The notes under the pieces: generated by a model
Databases searched by the model: none
Seen by the model: only the letters and a program-made list of their open reading frames with translations
What the model was told of the DNA's origin: nothing
Program-made: the position numbers and the translations under genes
Source of the DNA: Blastococcus litoris
GTDB taxonomy: Bacteria > Actinomycetota > Actinomycetes > Mycobacteriales > Geodermatophilaceae
Reading direction: 5' to 3'
DNA: 64,000 nucleotides
Assembly: GCF_003075095.1 (NCBI RefSeq)
Contig: NZ_QCZF01000007.1
Location: 1 to 64,000, forward strand
In this document: positions 50,062-60,968 of the stretch, one piece after another
Position numbering within the stretch: position 1 is the first letter of the stretch
Layout: each line of letters begins with the position of its first letter

Positions 50062-50955
50062 ATGGCAACCATCGCGCTCCCGGGGAGCACCGACGTCACC
50101 CAGCCGGCCACCGGCCGGCGGGCAGGCAAGAGCCGGCGGGCCGGCCGGGCCGGTCCGGTCACCTACGCGCTGCTGACGCTGTCGGCGCTGGTGTCGATCT
50201 TCCCGCTGTACTGGACGCTCGTCGCGGGCTCCCACTCCAACGCCGAGATCGCGGCGACGCCGCCCCCGTTCCTGCCGAACGCCAGCCTGTTCGAGAACTT
50301 CGGGCGGGCGCTGGACCAGGCGCCCATCGGGCTGGCGATCGTCAACTCGGTGATCGTGTCCGGCGCCATCACCGTCGGCACGGTGCTCTTCTGCACCCTC
50401 GCCGGTTTCGCCTTCGCGAAGCTGCAGTTCCGCGGCCGCGGTCTGCTGCTGGCGCTCGTCGTCGGCACGATGATGGTGCCGACCCAGCTGGCGGTCATCC
50501 CGCTGTTCATGATGATCGCCGAGCTGCAGTGGGTGAACCAGCTGCAGGCCGTGGTGCTGCCGACGCTGGTCAGCGCCTTCGGCGTGTTCTTCATGCGCCA
50601 GTACCTGGTCAACGCGCTGCCCACCGAGCTCCTGGAAGCCGGTCGCGTGGACGGCGCGTCGACCTTCCGGATCTTCTGGTCGATCGTGCTGCCGGTGGCC
50701 CGGCCGGCCATGGCGGTGCTGGCGATGCTCACGTTCCTCACCGCCTGGAACGAGTTCTTCTGGCCGATCATCGCGCTGACCCAGCAGAACCCCACCGTGC
50801 AGGTCGCCCTGGCCGGGCTGGGCTCGGGCTACGTGCCCCAGCGCGGCGTGATCATGGCCGGCACCCTGCTCGGCACGCTCCCCGTCCTGATCGTCTTCGC
50901 CGTCCTCGGCAAGCAGATCGTCGGCGGCATCATGCAGGGCGCGGTCAAGGGATGA
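50062..50955 (+). CDS. Sugar ABC transporter permease 2
   Basis: A 297-residue MalG/CebG-type permease. Six membrane segments and the EAA-type loop EAGRVDGASTFRIFWSIVLP are present. It begins 9 bp after permease 1 and is clearly co-transcribed. Confidence 0.94.
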   Translation: MATIALPGSTDVTQPATGRRAGKSRRAGRAGPVTYALLTLSALVSIFPLYWTLVAGSHSNAEIAATPPPFLPNASLFENFGRALDQAPIGLAIVNSVIVSGAITVGTVLFCTLAGFAFAKLQFRGRGLLLALVVGTMMVPTQLAVIPLFMMIAELQWVNQLQAVVLPTLVSAFGVFFMRQYLVNALPTELLEAGRVDGASTFRIFWSIVLPVARPAMAVLAMLTFLTAWNEFFWPIIALTQQNPTVQVALAGLGSGYVPQRGVIMAGTLLGTLPVLIVFAVLGKQIVGGIMQGAVKG

Positions 50956-51013
50956 CCGCCTCCTCCGCCGGCTCCATCCCGTTCGCGCCCGTGCCCGGAG
51001 AGGGGCCCCACCC

Positions 51014-52111
<1,098 letters not shown>

Positions 52112-52181
52112 GCGCGGACCCCTTCCTCCTCCTCCGCCGGCGCCGCCGGCGTTCCTCCCCATGCCAAGGAGCACTGCGCCC

Positions 52182-53585
52182 ATGACCTCGACCGACGTCC
52201 GACCGGAGCTCGCCGCCGGGCTGACCTTCCCGCCCGGCTTCACCTTCGGCGCGGCGACCGCCGCGTACCAGATCGAGGGTGCGGTGGACGCCGACGGCCG
52301 CGGCCCCTCCATCTGGGACACCTTCAGCCACACCCCCGGTCGCACCTTCGAGGGGCACACCGGCGACGTCGCGGTCGAGCACTACACCCGCTACCCGCAG
52401 GACGTCGCGCTGATGGCCGAGCTCGGGCTGTCGGCGTACCGCTTCTCGGTCGCCTGGTCGCGGGTGCTGCCCGAGGGAGCCGGCCGGGTCGAGCAGCGGG
52501 GGCTGGACTTCTACCGCCGCCTGGTCGACGAGCTGCTGGGCGCCGGCATCGACCCGTGGCTGACCCTCTACCACTGGGACCTGCCGCAGGCGCTGCAGGA
52601 CCGTGGCGGCTGGACCGCCCGGGACACCGCCGCGCGGTTCGCGGACTACGCCGGCGTCGTGCACGACGCGCTGGGCGACCGCGTGCGCCACTGGTCGACG
52701 CTGAACGAGCCGATGTGCAGCGCGCTGCTCGGGCACATGTCGGGTCAGCACGCACCGGGGGAGCGGAACCCCGTCGCCGCCGCGCGAGCCACCCACCACC
52801 TGCTGCTCGGCCACGGTCTGGCGACGCAGGTGCTGCGCGAGCGGGGGGCCGACCACCTCGGCGTCACCCTCAACTTCACGCCGATGACCCCGGCCACCGA
52901 CCGGCCCGAGGACGTCGACGCCGCCCGCCGGCTCGACGGCCAGCAGAACCGGATGTTCCTCGAGCCGATCGTGCACGGCGCCTACCCGGCCGACGTCGTC
53001 GCCGACCTGGAGGCAGCGGGTGCGCCGCTGCCCGTCGAGGACGGCGACCTCGAGGTCATCTCCGCGCCGCTGGACTGGCTCGGGGTCAACTACTACTTCG
53101 AGTCGACGGTGCGGGTGGGCGTGCGGTCGCCCGACCGGCCGACCTCCTTCATCGGCGCCGAGGACGTGGTGGAGCTCGACCCGGAGGGGCCGACCACCAC
53201 CATGGGCTGGGGCATCAGCCCGGACGCGTTCACCCGGCTGCTGCTGTGGCTGGGGGAGGAGGCGCCGGGCCTGCCGCTGGTGGTCACCGAGAACGGCTCG
53301 GCCTGGCCCGACGAGCCGGCGGAGGACGGCGCCGTCCACGACCCGGAGCGCAGCGACTACCTGGTGCGGCACCTCGCGGCGGTCACCGATGCCGTCGCGA
53401 AGGGAGCCGACGTGCGCGGGTACTTCGCCTGGTCGTTGCTGGACAACTACGAGTGGGCCCGCGGCTACGCCCAGCGGTTCGGGCTGGTGCACGTCGACTA
53501 CGGGACGCAGCGCCGCACCGTGAAGGACAGCGGGCGCGCGTACGCCGACATCCTCCGGCGCCACCGGCAGGCGCAGGAGGGCTGA
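52182..53585 (+). CDS. GH1 family beta-glucosidase
   Basis: A 467-residue retaining beta-glucosidase of glycoside hydrolase family 1. Acid/base E176 in STLNEPM, nucleophile E370 in VVTENGSAW, and the substrate-binding start GFTFGAATAAYQIEGAVDADGRG. No signal peptide, so it acts in the cytoplasm on sugars brought in by the operon. ATG 52182 with AAGGAG is preferred over ATG 52161. It is the last gene of the operon. Confidence 0.95.
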   Translation: MTSTDVRPELAAGLTFPPGFTFGAATAAYQIEGAVDADGRGPSIWDTFSHTPGRTFEGHTGDVAVEHYTRYPQDVALMAELGLSAYRFSVAWSRVLPEGAGRVEQRGLDFYRRLVDELLGAGIDPWLTLYHWDLPQALQDRGGWTARDTAARFADYAGVVHDALGDRVRHWSTLNEPMCSALLGHMSGQHAPGERNPVAAARATHHLLLGHGLATQVLRERGADHLGVTLNFTPMTPATDRPEDVDAARRLDGQQNRMFLEPIVHGAYPADVVADLEAAGAPLPVEDGDLEVISAPLDWLGVNYYFESTVRVGVRSPDRPTSFIGAEDVVELDPEGPTTTMGWGISPDAFTRLLLWLGEEAPGLPLVVTENGSAWPDEPAEDGAVHDPERSDYLVRHLAAVTDAVAKGADVRGYFAWSLLDNYEWARGYAQRFGLVHVDYGTQRRTVKDSGRAYADILRRHRQAQEG

Positions 53586-53590
53586 GAAGA

Positions 53591-53625
53591 GGGCCGGCGG
53601 CGCAGGGGGCCTCCGCCGCCGGTCC
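53591..53625 (+). terminator. Terminator of the sugar operon
   Basis: 12-bp stem GGGCCGGCGGCG/CGCCGCCGGTCC (one G-U pair), starting 6 bp after the stop and followed by TCCCTCTCTCC. Confidence 0.75.
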
Positions 53626-53721
53626 TCCCTCTCTCCAGGGGATTCGCACCGCGCATCCAGCGGATCCACAGGCCGGGCTGCGGAACTACGGGCACCCATC
53701 ACCGAGCCCGCGGAGCTGCCC

Positions 53722-54222
53722 ATGCCCGAGACGGTCTTCGGACTCCCGACCCACGCGATCCTGGTCCACGCCACGGTGGTGTTCCTGCCCCTGGCGGCCC
53801 TCGCCGTCCTGCTGCACGCGTTCTGGCCGGCCGCCCGGCGGCGGCTCGGCATCGGAACGCCGCTCCTCGCAGGAGCGGCGCTCGTGCTCGTACCCCTGTC
53901 GACGGAGAGCGGTGAGGGTCTCGAGGAGATGGTCGGCGAGAACGCACTCGTCGAGCGGCATGCAGCGCTCGCCGACGGCATGCTTCCGTGGGCGATCGGG
54001 CTGTTCGCGGTCGCCGTCGGCCTCTGGCTGCTCGACCGCCGGCGGATGGGTCCCGGCCGGTCCGGCCCGCCGCGCTGGCTCCCCGCCGTCGCGGCGGTGC
54101 TCGCCGTCGTCGCTGCCGCCGGGACGGTCCAGCAGATCGTCCGGGTGGGTCACGCCGGGGCCCAGGCCACCTGGGACGACGTCGTGCACGCGAGCCCCGC
54201 GGGCGGTGGCGACGACGACTGA
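53722..54222 (+). CDS. DUF2231-like membrane protein
   Basis: A 166-residue protein with four membrane segments (LVHATVVFLPLAALAVLLHAF, LLAGAALVLVPLST, MLPWAIGLFAVAVGLWLL, LPAVAAVLAVVAAAGTVQQI). The opening GLPTHAILVHATVVFLP with two His and the later HAG/HA match DUF2231, which may bind heme or metal through conserved histidines. ATG 53722 is likely. Function unknown. Confidence 0.85.
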   Translation: MPETVFGLPTHAILVHATVVFLPLAALAVLLHAFWPAARRRLGIGTPLLAGAALVLVPLSTESGEGLEEMVGENALVERHAALADGMLPWAIGLFAVAVGLWLLDRRRMGPGRSGPPRWLPAVAAVLAVVAAAGTVQQIVRVGHAGAQATWDDVVHASPAGGGDDD

Positions 54223-54225
54223 CGG

Positions 54226-54265
54226 GAGGGCCCGGGACCGCGGATCCCCGCGGTCCCGGGCCCTC
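54226..54265. terminator. Bidirectional terminator between DUF2231 and aceE
   Basis: Perfect 18-bp stem (54226-54243 with 54248-54265, arms GAGGGCCCGGGACCGCGG) and the four-base loop ATCC. It is the longest ordinary terminator stem in the window and lies 3 bp after one gene and 6 bp before the stop of the other. Confidence 0.85.
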
Positions 54266-54271
54266 ACCAAC

Positions 54272-57079
54272 TCAGGTCGCCGGGCTGGGGTCGCTCCGCT
54301 CGTCGGTCGGGGCGGCCTGGACGTCGCGGACCTGGTACTTCTCGACCGCCTCGCGGACGACCGAGCGGTCGATCCGGCCCCAGTCGGCGAGCGAGGCCAG
54401 CGTCCGCACCACGATCGACTCGGCGTCGACGTGGAAGTGCCGGCGCAGCGCCGGGCGGGTGTCGGAGAGACCGAACCCGTCGGTGCCCAGCGACTGCATG
54501 CCGTGCGGCGCGTACGGCGCGATCAGGTCGGGGACCGAGCGCATCCAGTCCGACACCGCGACGACCGGGCCCTCCGCCTCCTGCAGCCGCGAGGTGACGT
54601 AGGGGACCTGCGGCTCCTCCTCCGGGTGCAGGAGGTTGTGCTCGGCCACCGCGTCGGCCTGCCGGCGCAGCTCGCCCCACGAGGTCACCGACCAGACGTC
54701 GGCCGAGACGTTCCAGTCGTCCGCGAGCAGCTGCTGCGCCCGCAGCGCCCACGGGACGGCGACGCCGGAGGCGAGGATCTGCGCCTTCTGCGCGCCGTCG
54801 GCCTGCGGGCCCTCGGCGTAGCGGTACATGCCGGCGAGCAGGCCCTGCACGTCCAGGTCCTCCGGCTCGGCCGGCTGGACGAACGGCTCGTTGTAGACCG
54901 TCAGGTAGTACATGACGTCCGGCGAGCGGTGCCCGCCCAGAGGTGAGCCGGGGTCGTCGCCGTACATGCGGACGAGGGCGTCGCGGGTGATGTGGGCGAC
55001 CTCGAAGGAGAACGCCGGGTCGTAGGACACCACCGCGGGGTTGGTGTGCGCGAGCAGCAGCGAGTGCCCGTCCTCGTGCTGGAGGCCCTCGCCGTTGAGC
55101 GTCGTCCGCCCGGCGGTGGCGCCCAGGATGAAGCCGCGGGTCATCTGGTCGGCGGCCGCCCAGAACCCGTCACCGGTCCGCTGGAACCCGAACATCGAGT
55201 AGAAGATGTAGATCGGGATCATCGGCTCGCCGTGCGTGGCGTACGAGGAGCCGACGGCGGTGAACGACGCGGTGGAGCCCGCCTCGTTGATGCCCTCGTG
55301 CAGGATCACGCCCTGCTCGGACTCCTTGTAGGCCAGCATCAGCTCGCGGTCGACCGAGGTGTAGCGCTGGCCGGCCGGGTTGTAGATCTTGTGGCTGGAG
55401 AAGAGGCTGTCCAGCCCGAAGGTGCGGGCCTCGTCCGGGATGATCGGCACGAAGCGCGGGCCGAGCTCCTTGTCCTTGAGCAGCTCCTTGAGCAGGCGGA
55501 CGAACGCCATCGTCGTCGCCACCTCCTGCTTCCCCGAGCCGCGCCGCAGGACCTCCAGGGCCTTGTCGTCGGGAGCCTTGAGCGTCTTGGCCTCCGACCG
55601 TCGGCGGGGGACCGCCCCGCCCAGCTGCCGACGCCGCTCGAGCATGTACTCCAGCTCGTCGGAGCCCGGCTGCGGCTTGTAGTAGGGCGGCAGGGTCTTG
55701 TCCAGCGCCGAGTCGGGGATGTCCAGGTAGAGCCGGTCGCGGAAGAGCTTGAGGTCCTCGGCGGTCAGCTTCTTCATCTGGTGCGTGGAGTTGCGGCCCT
55801 CGAAGTGGCTGCCCAGCGTCCAGCCCTTGATGGTCTTGGCGAGGATGACCGTCGGCTGGCCCTTGTGCTCCTGCGCCGCCTTGAACGCCGCGTAGACCTT
55901 GCGGTAGTCGTGCCCGCCGCGGGAGAGGTTCCAGATCTCCTTGTCGCTCATGCCCTCGACCAGCTTGCGGGTGCGCGGGTCGCGGCCGAAGAAGTGCTCG
56001 CGGACGAAGGCGCCGTCCTCGGCCTTGTAGGTCTGGTAGTCGCCGTCCGGCGTCTGGTTCATCAGGTTGACCAGCGCGCCGTCGCGGTCGGCCGAGAGCA
56101 GCGTGTCCCACTCGCGGCCCCAGATCACCTTGATGACGTTCCAGCCGGCGCCGCGGAAGAACGACTCCAGCTCCTGGATGACCTTGCCGTTGCCGCGCAC
56201 CGGGCCGTCGAGCCGCTGCAGGTTGCAGTTGACGACGAAGGTCAGGTTGTCCAGCTCCTCGCGCGCCGCGAGGCCGATCGCGCCCAGCGACTCGGGCTCG
56301 TCCATCTCGCCGTCGCCGAGGAAGGCCCAGACGTGCTGGTCCGAGGTGTCCTTGACCCCGCGGTCGTGCAGGTAGCGGTTGAACCGCGCCTGGTAGATGG
56401 CGTTGAGCGGGCCGAGACCCATCGAGACGGTGGGGAACTCCCAGAAGTCCGGCATGAGCCGCGGGTGCGGGTAGGACGACAGGCCGCCGCCGGGGTGGCT
56501 GACCTCCTGGCGGAAGCCGTCGAGCTGCTGCTCGCTCAGCCGGCCCTCGAGGAACGCGCGGGCGTAGATGCCGGGGGAGGCGTGGCCCTGGAACCAGATC
56601 TGGTCGCCGCCGCCGGGGTGGTCCTTGCCGCGGAAGAAGTGGTTGAAGCCGACCTCGTAGAGGGAGGCGGAGGAGGCGTAGGAGGAGATGTGCCCGCCGA
56701 CGGCGATCCCGGGCCGCTGGGCGCGGTGCACCATGATCGCGGCGTTCCACCGGATGTAGGCGCGGATGCGGCGCTCGACGTGCTCGTCGCCGGGGAACCA
56801 CGGCTCGCGCGTGGGCGGGATCGTGTTGATGTAGTCGGTGCTCCGCAGCGCGGGGACGCCCACCTGCTGCTCGCGGCTGCGCTCGAGCAGCCGCAGCATC
56901 ACGTAGCGGGCTCGTTCACGGCCGGCGTTGTCGACGACGGCGTCGAGGGAGTCCAGCCACTCCTGGGTCTCGTCGGGATCGGTGTCGGGGAGTTGGCTCG
57001 GCAGCCCGTCGGTGATGACCGCGCGGGGCGTGCCGGCGTCGCGGGCGGGGTCGCCGTCCGACTGCTGCGGTGCGCTCAT
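54272..57079 (-). CDS. aceE: Pyruvate dehydrogenase E1 component (homodimeric type)
   Basis: A 935-residue thiamin-diphosphate enzyme that decarboxylates pyruvate and acetylates the E2 lipoyl domain. N-terminal region with [18 protein letters not shown], the diphosphate-binding segment [20 protein letters not shown] ... [19 protein letters not shown], and the later blocks [21 protein letters not shown] and [16 protein letters not shown]. Length is right for the AceE type. ATG 57079 is used. It is monocistronic, with a terminator right behind it. Confidence 0.96.
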   Translation of the reverse strand: MSAPQQSDGDPARDAGTPRAVITDGLPSQLPDTDPDETQEWLDSLDAVVDNAGRERARYVMLRLLERSREQQVGVPALRSTDYINTIPPTREPWFPGDEHVERRIRAYIRWNAAIMVHRAQRPGIAVGGHISSYASSASLYEVGFNHFFRGKDHPGGGDQIWFQGHASPGIYARAFLEGRLSEQQLDGFRQEVSHPGGGLSSYPHPRLMPDFWEFPTVSMGLGPLNAIYQARFNRYLHDRGVKDTSDQHVWAFLGDGEMDEPESLGAIGLAAREELDNLTFVVNCNLQRLDGPVRGNGKVIQELESFFRGAGWNVIKVIWGREWDTLLSADRDGALVNLMNQTPDGDYQTYKAEDGAFVREHFFGRDPRTRKLVEGMSDKEIWNLSRGGHDYRKVYAAFKAAQEHKGQPTVILAKTIKGWTLGSHFEGRNSTHQMKKLTAEDLKLFRDRLYLDIPDSALDKTLPPYYKPQPGSDELEYMLERRRQLGGAVPRRRSEAKTLKAPDDKALEVLRRGSGKQEVATTMAFVRLLKELLKDKELGPRFVPIIPDEARTFGLDSLFSSHKIYNPAGQRYTSVDRELMLAYKESEQGVILHEGINEAGSTASFTAVGSSYATHGEPMIPIYIFYSMFGFQRTGDGFWAAADQMTRGFILGATAGRTTLNGEGLQHEDGHSLLLAHTNPAVVSYDPAFSFEVAHITRDALVRMYGDDPGSPLGGHRSPDVMYYLTVYNEPFVQPAEPEDLDVQGLLAGMYRYAEGPQADGAQKAQILASGVAVPWALRAQQLLADDWNVSADVWSVTSWGELRRQADAVAEHNLLHPEEEPQVPYVTSRLQEAEGPVVAVSDWMRSVPDLIAPYAPHGMQSLGTDGFGLSDTRPALRRHFHVDAESIVVRTLASLADWGRIDRSVVREAVEKYQVRDVQAAPTDERSDPSPAT

Positions 57080-57494
57080 GTGTCCATCGTCTCGCGTCGG
57101 GCCCATGATCGTCACGCCTACCCGCGGGTTGTGTGCCGAGTCGCGCTCGCGCGGGGGGTGCGCCCGCCGCGCGCGGCTTGCGTCAGGGCCGCCATGCCCT
57201 ACGCTTCCGCCAGCGGTGGCTCGCTGGAGCGGCTCCGCACAGCGTGACCGGACGTCCCGGCCACGGGGACGTCGGGGAACGAGAGGGGTGACATGACCAG
57301 GCTGCGGGGAAGCCGCCCGCCGGTCGTGTCCGTCGCGTGCGTCCTGCGCGCCGACGCAGCCCGCGGCGCCTCCGGTCTCCCGGACGACGCGGACCGGTGA
57401 CCGTGTCGCGTCCGCGCGCGTTCGGCGCCCGCACAGGGCACCATCCACCCCACCACCGGTCAGCAGCAGGCCACTCCATGGAGGATCAGCAGGG
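57080..57494. other. Divergent region between aceE and DUF3052 gene, 415 bp
   Basis: It should hold both promoters. A possible small leader ORF lies at 57293-57400 (listed separately). No other structure is clear. Confidence 0.4.
57293..57400 (+). CDS. Possible 35-residue leader peptide
   Basis: ATG 57293 with ribosome site GAGAGGGG (spacing 4-5) opens a 35-codon frame, [20 protein letters not shown] and on, ending at TGA 57398. It lies in the 5' region of the DUF3052 gene. Arg-rich short ORFs with one Cys could act as leaders, but nothing proves translation. Confidence 0.3.
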   Translation: MTRLRGSRPPVVSVACVLRADAARGASGLPDDADR

Positions 57495-57914
57495 ATGAGC
57501 GTCGACAGCACCGGCATGGCGGCCCGGCTGGGCATCAAGCCGGGCATGGTCGTGCAGGAGCTCGGTTGGGACGAGGACGCCGACGAGGACCTGCGCGACG
57601 CCATCATCGAGGTGTCGGGCGGCGAGATGGTCGACGAGGACACCGACGAGGTGGCCGACGTCGTCGTCCTCTGGTGGCGCGAGGACGACGGTGACCTCTT
57701 CGACGCGCTGACCGACGCGATCACGTCCCTCGCCGACGAGGGCGTGGTGTGGCTGCTGGTCCCGAAGTCGGGCCGGCCCGGGCACGTCGAGCCCGGCGAC
57801 GTCACCGAGGTCGCCCCCACCGCGGGCCTGTCGCAGACGAGCAGCATCTCGGCGGCCAAGGACTGGTCGGGCATCCGGCTGGTCACCCCGAAGGCGGCCC
57901 GCTCCCGCCGCTGA
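57495..57914 (+). CDS. DUF3052 family protein
   Basis: A 139-residue acidic protein found across actinobacteria. Family blocks: [29 protein letters not shown], then [15 protein letters not shown] and the C-terminal [21 protein letters not shown]. It is usually found beside aceE and ahpE, as here. Function unknown. ATG 57495 follows GGAGG. Confidence 0.93.
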   Translation: MSVDSTGMAARLGIKPGMVVQELGWDEDADEDLRDAIIEVSGGEMVDEDTDEVADVVVLWWREDDGDLFDALTDAITSLADEGVVWLLVPKSGRPGHVEPGDVTEVAPTAGLSQTSSISAAKDWSGIRLVTPKAARSRR

Positions 57915-57962
57915 CGCCACCCTCGCGCGGGGCCGCGAGGGGACGTCAGGCACGATCGGGCC

Positions 57963-58424
57963 ATGACCCTCTCCGTCGGCGACGTCGCGCCCGAGTTCAG
58001 CCTCCCCGACCAGGACAAGCAGGTCGTGTCCCTCGCCGACCTGCGCGGGACGCCCGTCCTCGTCGTCTTCTACCCCTTCGCCTTCTCCGGGCTGTGCACC
58101 GGCGAGCTCTGCCAGCTGCGCGACGAGCTGGCGGTCTACACCGACGCCGGCGTGCGGGTCCTCGCCGTCAGCACCGACCCGGTCTTCAGCCTCAAGGCCT
58201 TCCGCGAGGCGGAGGGGTTCGACTTCCCGCTGCTGTCGGACTTCTGGCCGCACGGTGCCACCGCCCAGGCGTACGGCGCGTTCAACGACAAGGCGGGCAT
58301 GGCCCTGCGCGCCACCTTCCTGGTCGACGCCGAGGGGAAGATCGCCTTCGCCGAGGTCAACTCGCCCGGTGACGTCCGCGAGCAGTCGGGCTGGAAGGAC
58401 GCCGTCGGTAAGCTCGCCGCCTGA
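57963..58424 (+). CDS. AhpE-like 1-Cys peroxiredoxin
   Basis: A 153-residue thiol peroxidase. The peroxidatic cysteine is C45 in [15 protein letters not shown], with the family Thr/Pro before it; C50 is a second cysteine in the same helix. The rest ([29 protein letters not shown]) fits AhpE. It reduces hydroperoxides in the cytoplasm, recycled by mycothiol/mycoredoxin in this class. It is 48 bp after DUF3052 and probably co-transcribed. Confidence 0.93.
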   Translation: MTLSVGDVAPEFSLPDQDKQVVSLADLRGTPVLVVFYPFAFSGLCTGELCQLRDELAVYTDAGVRVLAVSTDPVFSLKAFREAEGFDFPLLSDFWPHGATAQAYGAFNDKAGMALRATFLVDAEGKIAFAEVNSPGDVREQSGWKDAVGKLAA

Positions 58425-58430
58425 CCTGCC

Positions 58431-58453
58431 GCCCGGGGTCGACCACTCCGGGC
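58431..58453 (+). terminator. Hairpin between ahpE-like gene and tRNA-Val
   Basis: 6-bp stem GCCCGG/CCGGGC with an 11-nt loop, 7 bp after the peroxiredoxin stop. No T tract. Confidence 0.35.
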
Positions 58454-58458
58454 GCGCG

Positions 58459-58533
58459 GGGCGCGTAGCTCAGCGGGAGAGCTCTCGCCTTACAAGCGAG
58501 CGGTCGCAGGTTCGATCCCTGCCGCGCCCACCA
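58459..58533 (+). tRNA. tRNA-Val (TAC)
   Basis: Acceptor GGGCGCG/CGCGCCC, D arm GCTC/GAGC, anticodon loop CTTACAA (TAC), T arm GCAGG-TTCGATC-CCTGC, discriminator A. The 3' CCA is encoded (58531-58533), unlike the tRNA-Met of this window. Confidence 0.95.
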
Positions 58534-58589
58534 CGGAAAGCCGCCGCGAGCGCTTCCGCCCCCACCCCTGCGGGGTATGCCCACGGGCG

Positions 58590-59681
58590 ATGACCGACAC
58601 CGAGGCCCGTCCGAGGCCGTCCCCCGACGAACCGCCTGCCCGCCCGCAGCGCGGTGCCACGGGCACCACGCGCCGGCACGCGGTGCTCCGGTGGTGCCGG
58701 CACCAGGGGCTGCTCCTGCTCACCTTCCTCCTCGCGGCGGCCCCGATCGTCTACGTGGGCTTCCGCGAGTTCGACATCGACGACCCCGCGACCGGCGGCG
58801 ACGACGGCGACTCCGCCGCCTACGCGCGGATGGCCCTCACCGGTGACCTCGACGGCATCGAGAAGCCCTTCCGCTACCGCGTCGTCGTGCCGTTCCTGGC
58901 CCACGTGTGGCTGCACCTGGGGGAGCGCCCGGAGGCCGGCGACGTGCAGGCCACCTTCGCCGTCCTGAACATGATCGGCCTGGCCCTCGCCGCATGGGCG
59001 ATGTGCAACTTCCTCCGCCGGTTCGGCTTCTCGGCGCAGGAGGGGTTCACCGGCGCCCTGCTCTTCCTCGCCACCTGGCCGGTCCTGCGCTTCGGCGGGG
59101 TGGTGCTCACCGACGCGTGGAGCCACGCCGTCCTCGCGGGCGCCGCCTACGCCATCGTGGCGCGCAAGCACCGGCTGCTGCTCGTGGTCGCGACCGTCGG
59201 CATGTTCGTGCGGGAGACGACGGTGATCGCCGTGTTGCTGGTCCTGGTCGTCGCGGCACCCCGGGCGACGCGCCTGCGCCAGCTCGCCTGCTTCGTGCCG
59301 GGGGTGCTCGGCTACCTGCTGTTCCGGTTCGTGCTGGCGCCGACCACGGACGGCTACGCCTACAACCTGGACCGGATGGAGCGGCAGCTCGTCGACGTCT
59401 CGAGCGCCTCGGGGCTGCCGAGCACCCTGCGCGAACTGGCGCTGACCTTCGGCGCCACCGGCCTGCTGCTCGTGGTGGGGCTGGTCCGCAACCGCCGGCT
59501 CGGGGCGCTGCCGCGCAACCTGTACTGGCTGATCCCGGTGGCGTTCGTCATCCCGTTCCTGATCGCCAGCAACCTGGCGCGGGTCTGGTTCCTCGCCTTC
59601 CCGGCGGCGATCCCGCTCGCGCTGCTGGGACTGCGCGCCGTCCTGGGCGAGGAGCGGGCACCCGCCGACCGGCCGACCTGA
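58590..59681 (+). CDS. Polytopic membrane protein, possibly GT-C-like
   Basis: A 363-residue protein with a cytoplasmic N-terminus (about 35 residues) and 8-9 membrane segments. The first outer loop carries an acidic patch (FREFDIDDPATGGDDGDSAAYARMAL), the place where GT-C glycosyltransferases have their catalytic Asp, and the phrase FRYRVVVPFLAHVW. The rest matches a conserved actinobacterial membrane protein of unknown function. A glycosyltransferase role is a guess. Confidence 0.75.
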   Translation: MTDTEARPRPSPDEPPARPQRGATGTTRRHAVLRWCRHQGLLLLTFLLAAAPIVYVGFREFDIDDPATGGDDGDSAAYARMALTGDLDGIEKPFRYRVVVPFLAHVWLHLGERPEAGDVQATFAVLNMIGLALAAWAMCNFLRRFGFSAQEGFTGALLFLATWPVLRFGGVVLTDAWSHAVLAGAAYAIVARKHRLLLVVATVGMFVRETTVIAVLLVLVVAAPRATRLRQLACFVPGVLGYLLFRFVLAPTTDGYAYNLDRMERQLVDVSSASGLPSTLRELALTFGATGLLLVVGLVRNRRLGALPRNLYWLIPVAFVIPFLIASNLARVWFLAFPAAIPLALLGLRAVLGEERAPADRPT

Positions 59682-59693
59682 CGGGGGAGGCGG

Positions 59694-59882
59694 CTACTCG
59701 CGGACGACCCACACCTCGGCCGGGCCCTGCGCGGTCTCCTGGACCTGGGGCGGCTCGAAGCGCTGGTAGACGCCGAACCACCGGGGTCCGTCGTACACGA
59801 GGACGGACGAGGCGAGCTGGTCGGCGGGCACCTCGTCGACCTCACCGTGCCGGGGGCCACCCCAGTGCGAGATCAGCGGCAT
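59694..59882 (-). CDS. Small hypothetical protein
   Basis: A 62-residue protein: MPLISHWGGPRHGEVDEVPA ... VLVYDGPRWFGVYQRFEPPQ. Strand-rich and without Cys. The GGPRHGE phrase is reminiscent of small proteins of actinobacterial genomes and phages. ATG 59882 is the only good start. Function unknown. Confidence 0.55.
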   Translation of the reverse strand: MPLISHWGGPRHGEVDEVPADQLASSVLVYDGPRWFGVYQRFEPPQVQETAQGPAEVWVVRE

Positions 59883-59926
59883 GCATCCCACGGTAGCCGT
59901 GGCCGCCGATGCCCCCGGCGGAGGGC

Positions 59927-60736
59927 TCAGGCGGCGGTGCCGTGCGCCGCGACCGGGTCCGCGGCGGAGGGCTGCGCGGGCCTCGGGAAGGCCGGGCGCA
60001 GGAAGAGCGGGGCCTTGAACGGCTTCCAGGTGCCCTCGCGCTGCGCCAGCCGGTCGGTGACCGCCCACAGCGAGGCGGGGTGGTGACCGAGGCCCAGGTG
60101 GCTGGCCATCACGGCGATGTTCTCGCAGCGCTCGCCGGGGGTGTCCAGGCACGTGCTCCAGTGCACGATGCCGTCGTAGTGCGAGTAGATCGACGTCGCC
60201 GGCACCGCCAGCGGCGTGTTCTCCGACTCCAGCGGCAACGTGCGGTGCTCGACGTGCAGGTGCGAGAAGCGGTCGAAGACCTTCGTCGCCCGGCTCTGGC
60301 TGTGCCGCGCGAGCCGGAACGGGCTGCCGAGGGTGATCACCTGGCGTACCGACTCGGGGGAGCGGCGGGCCAGGTCGCGGGCGAAGATGCCGCCCAGGCT
60401 CCAGCCGATCAGCGAGACCGGGCGCTGGTGCTTGTCGGCGAGGTGGTCGAGCAGGTCGCGGGTGCCCTTCACGCAGGCCGCCGTCGGGCCGATGTTGCGG
60501 CCCAGGCCCCAGCCGTGCGCGTCGTAGCCGAGCCGGCGGAGCACCGCGCGCAGCGCACGGGTGGAGATGTCGTCGGCCAGCAGTCCGGGCAGCACCAGCA
60601 CGGGGTGGCCGTCGCCGCGGGGGAGGCGCGACATCAGCGGCTTCGCGGCCAGGTACAGGCCGAAGTCGCCCACCGCGCGCCCCGGTTCCGTCAGGTACAG
60701 CGGGAGTGCGGGTCCGTCGTCCTGCCGTGCTGACAC
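59927..60736 (-). CDS. Alpha/beta hydrolase (lipase-like)
   Basis: A 269-residue hydrolase. The oxyanion region is PVLVLPGLLADDISTR, the nucleophile S113 is in LIGWSLGGIFARDLA, and the acid and His are in VPATSIYSHYDGIVHW and the following region (VMASHLGLGHHPA). No signal peptide. GTG 60736 with AGGAGG (spacing 6) is chosen; the longer frame enters the divergent promoter. It resembles triacylglycerol lipase/esterase families. Substrate unknown. Confidence 0.85.
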   Translation of the reverse strand: MSARQDDGPALPLYLTEPGRAVGDFGLYLAAKPLMSRLPRGDGHPVLVLPGLLADDISTRALRAVLRRLGYDAHGWGLGRNIGPTAACVKGTRDLLDHLADKHQRPVSLIGWSLGGIFARDLARRSPESVRQVITLGSPFRLARHSQSRATKVFDRFSHLHVEHRTLPLESENTPLAVPATSIYSHYDGIVHWSTCLDTPGERCENIAVMASHLGLGHHPASLWAVTDRLAQREGTWKPFKAPLFLRPAFPRPAQPSAADPVAAHGTAA

Positions 60737-60761
60737 GTCGTCCTCCTGCTGCCGACCATCG

Positions 60762-60781
60762 TTGGTACCGACGTGTACCAA
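60762..60781. promoter_or_regulatory. Candidate TetR-type operator
   Basis: Inverted repeat TTGGTAC-N6-GTACCAA, 26 bp before the leftward hydrolase start and within the divergent region shared with the rightward hydrolase. The pattern suits a TetR-family dimer. No regulator gene is adjacent. Confidence 0.5.
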
Positions 60782-60968
60782 TGTGGGACCTGGCTCACAC
60801 CTCGTCCACCACATACGCAGGCAGATGTTGCTCAAATGTGTCCTGAGTCATATCAGCCGTTCACGTTCCGGGTTTAGGGGCGTTGGCACGTCACATCCAG
60901 ACGACGGACCTGTGACGGTGGCGTGTGGCGCGGGCCGACCATGGACGACGACGCGAAGGGGTTACGAC

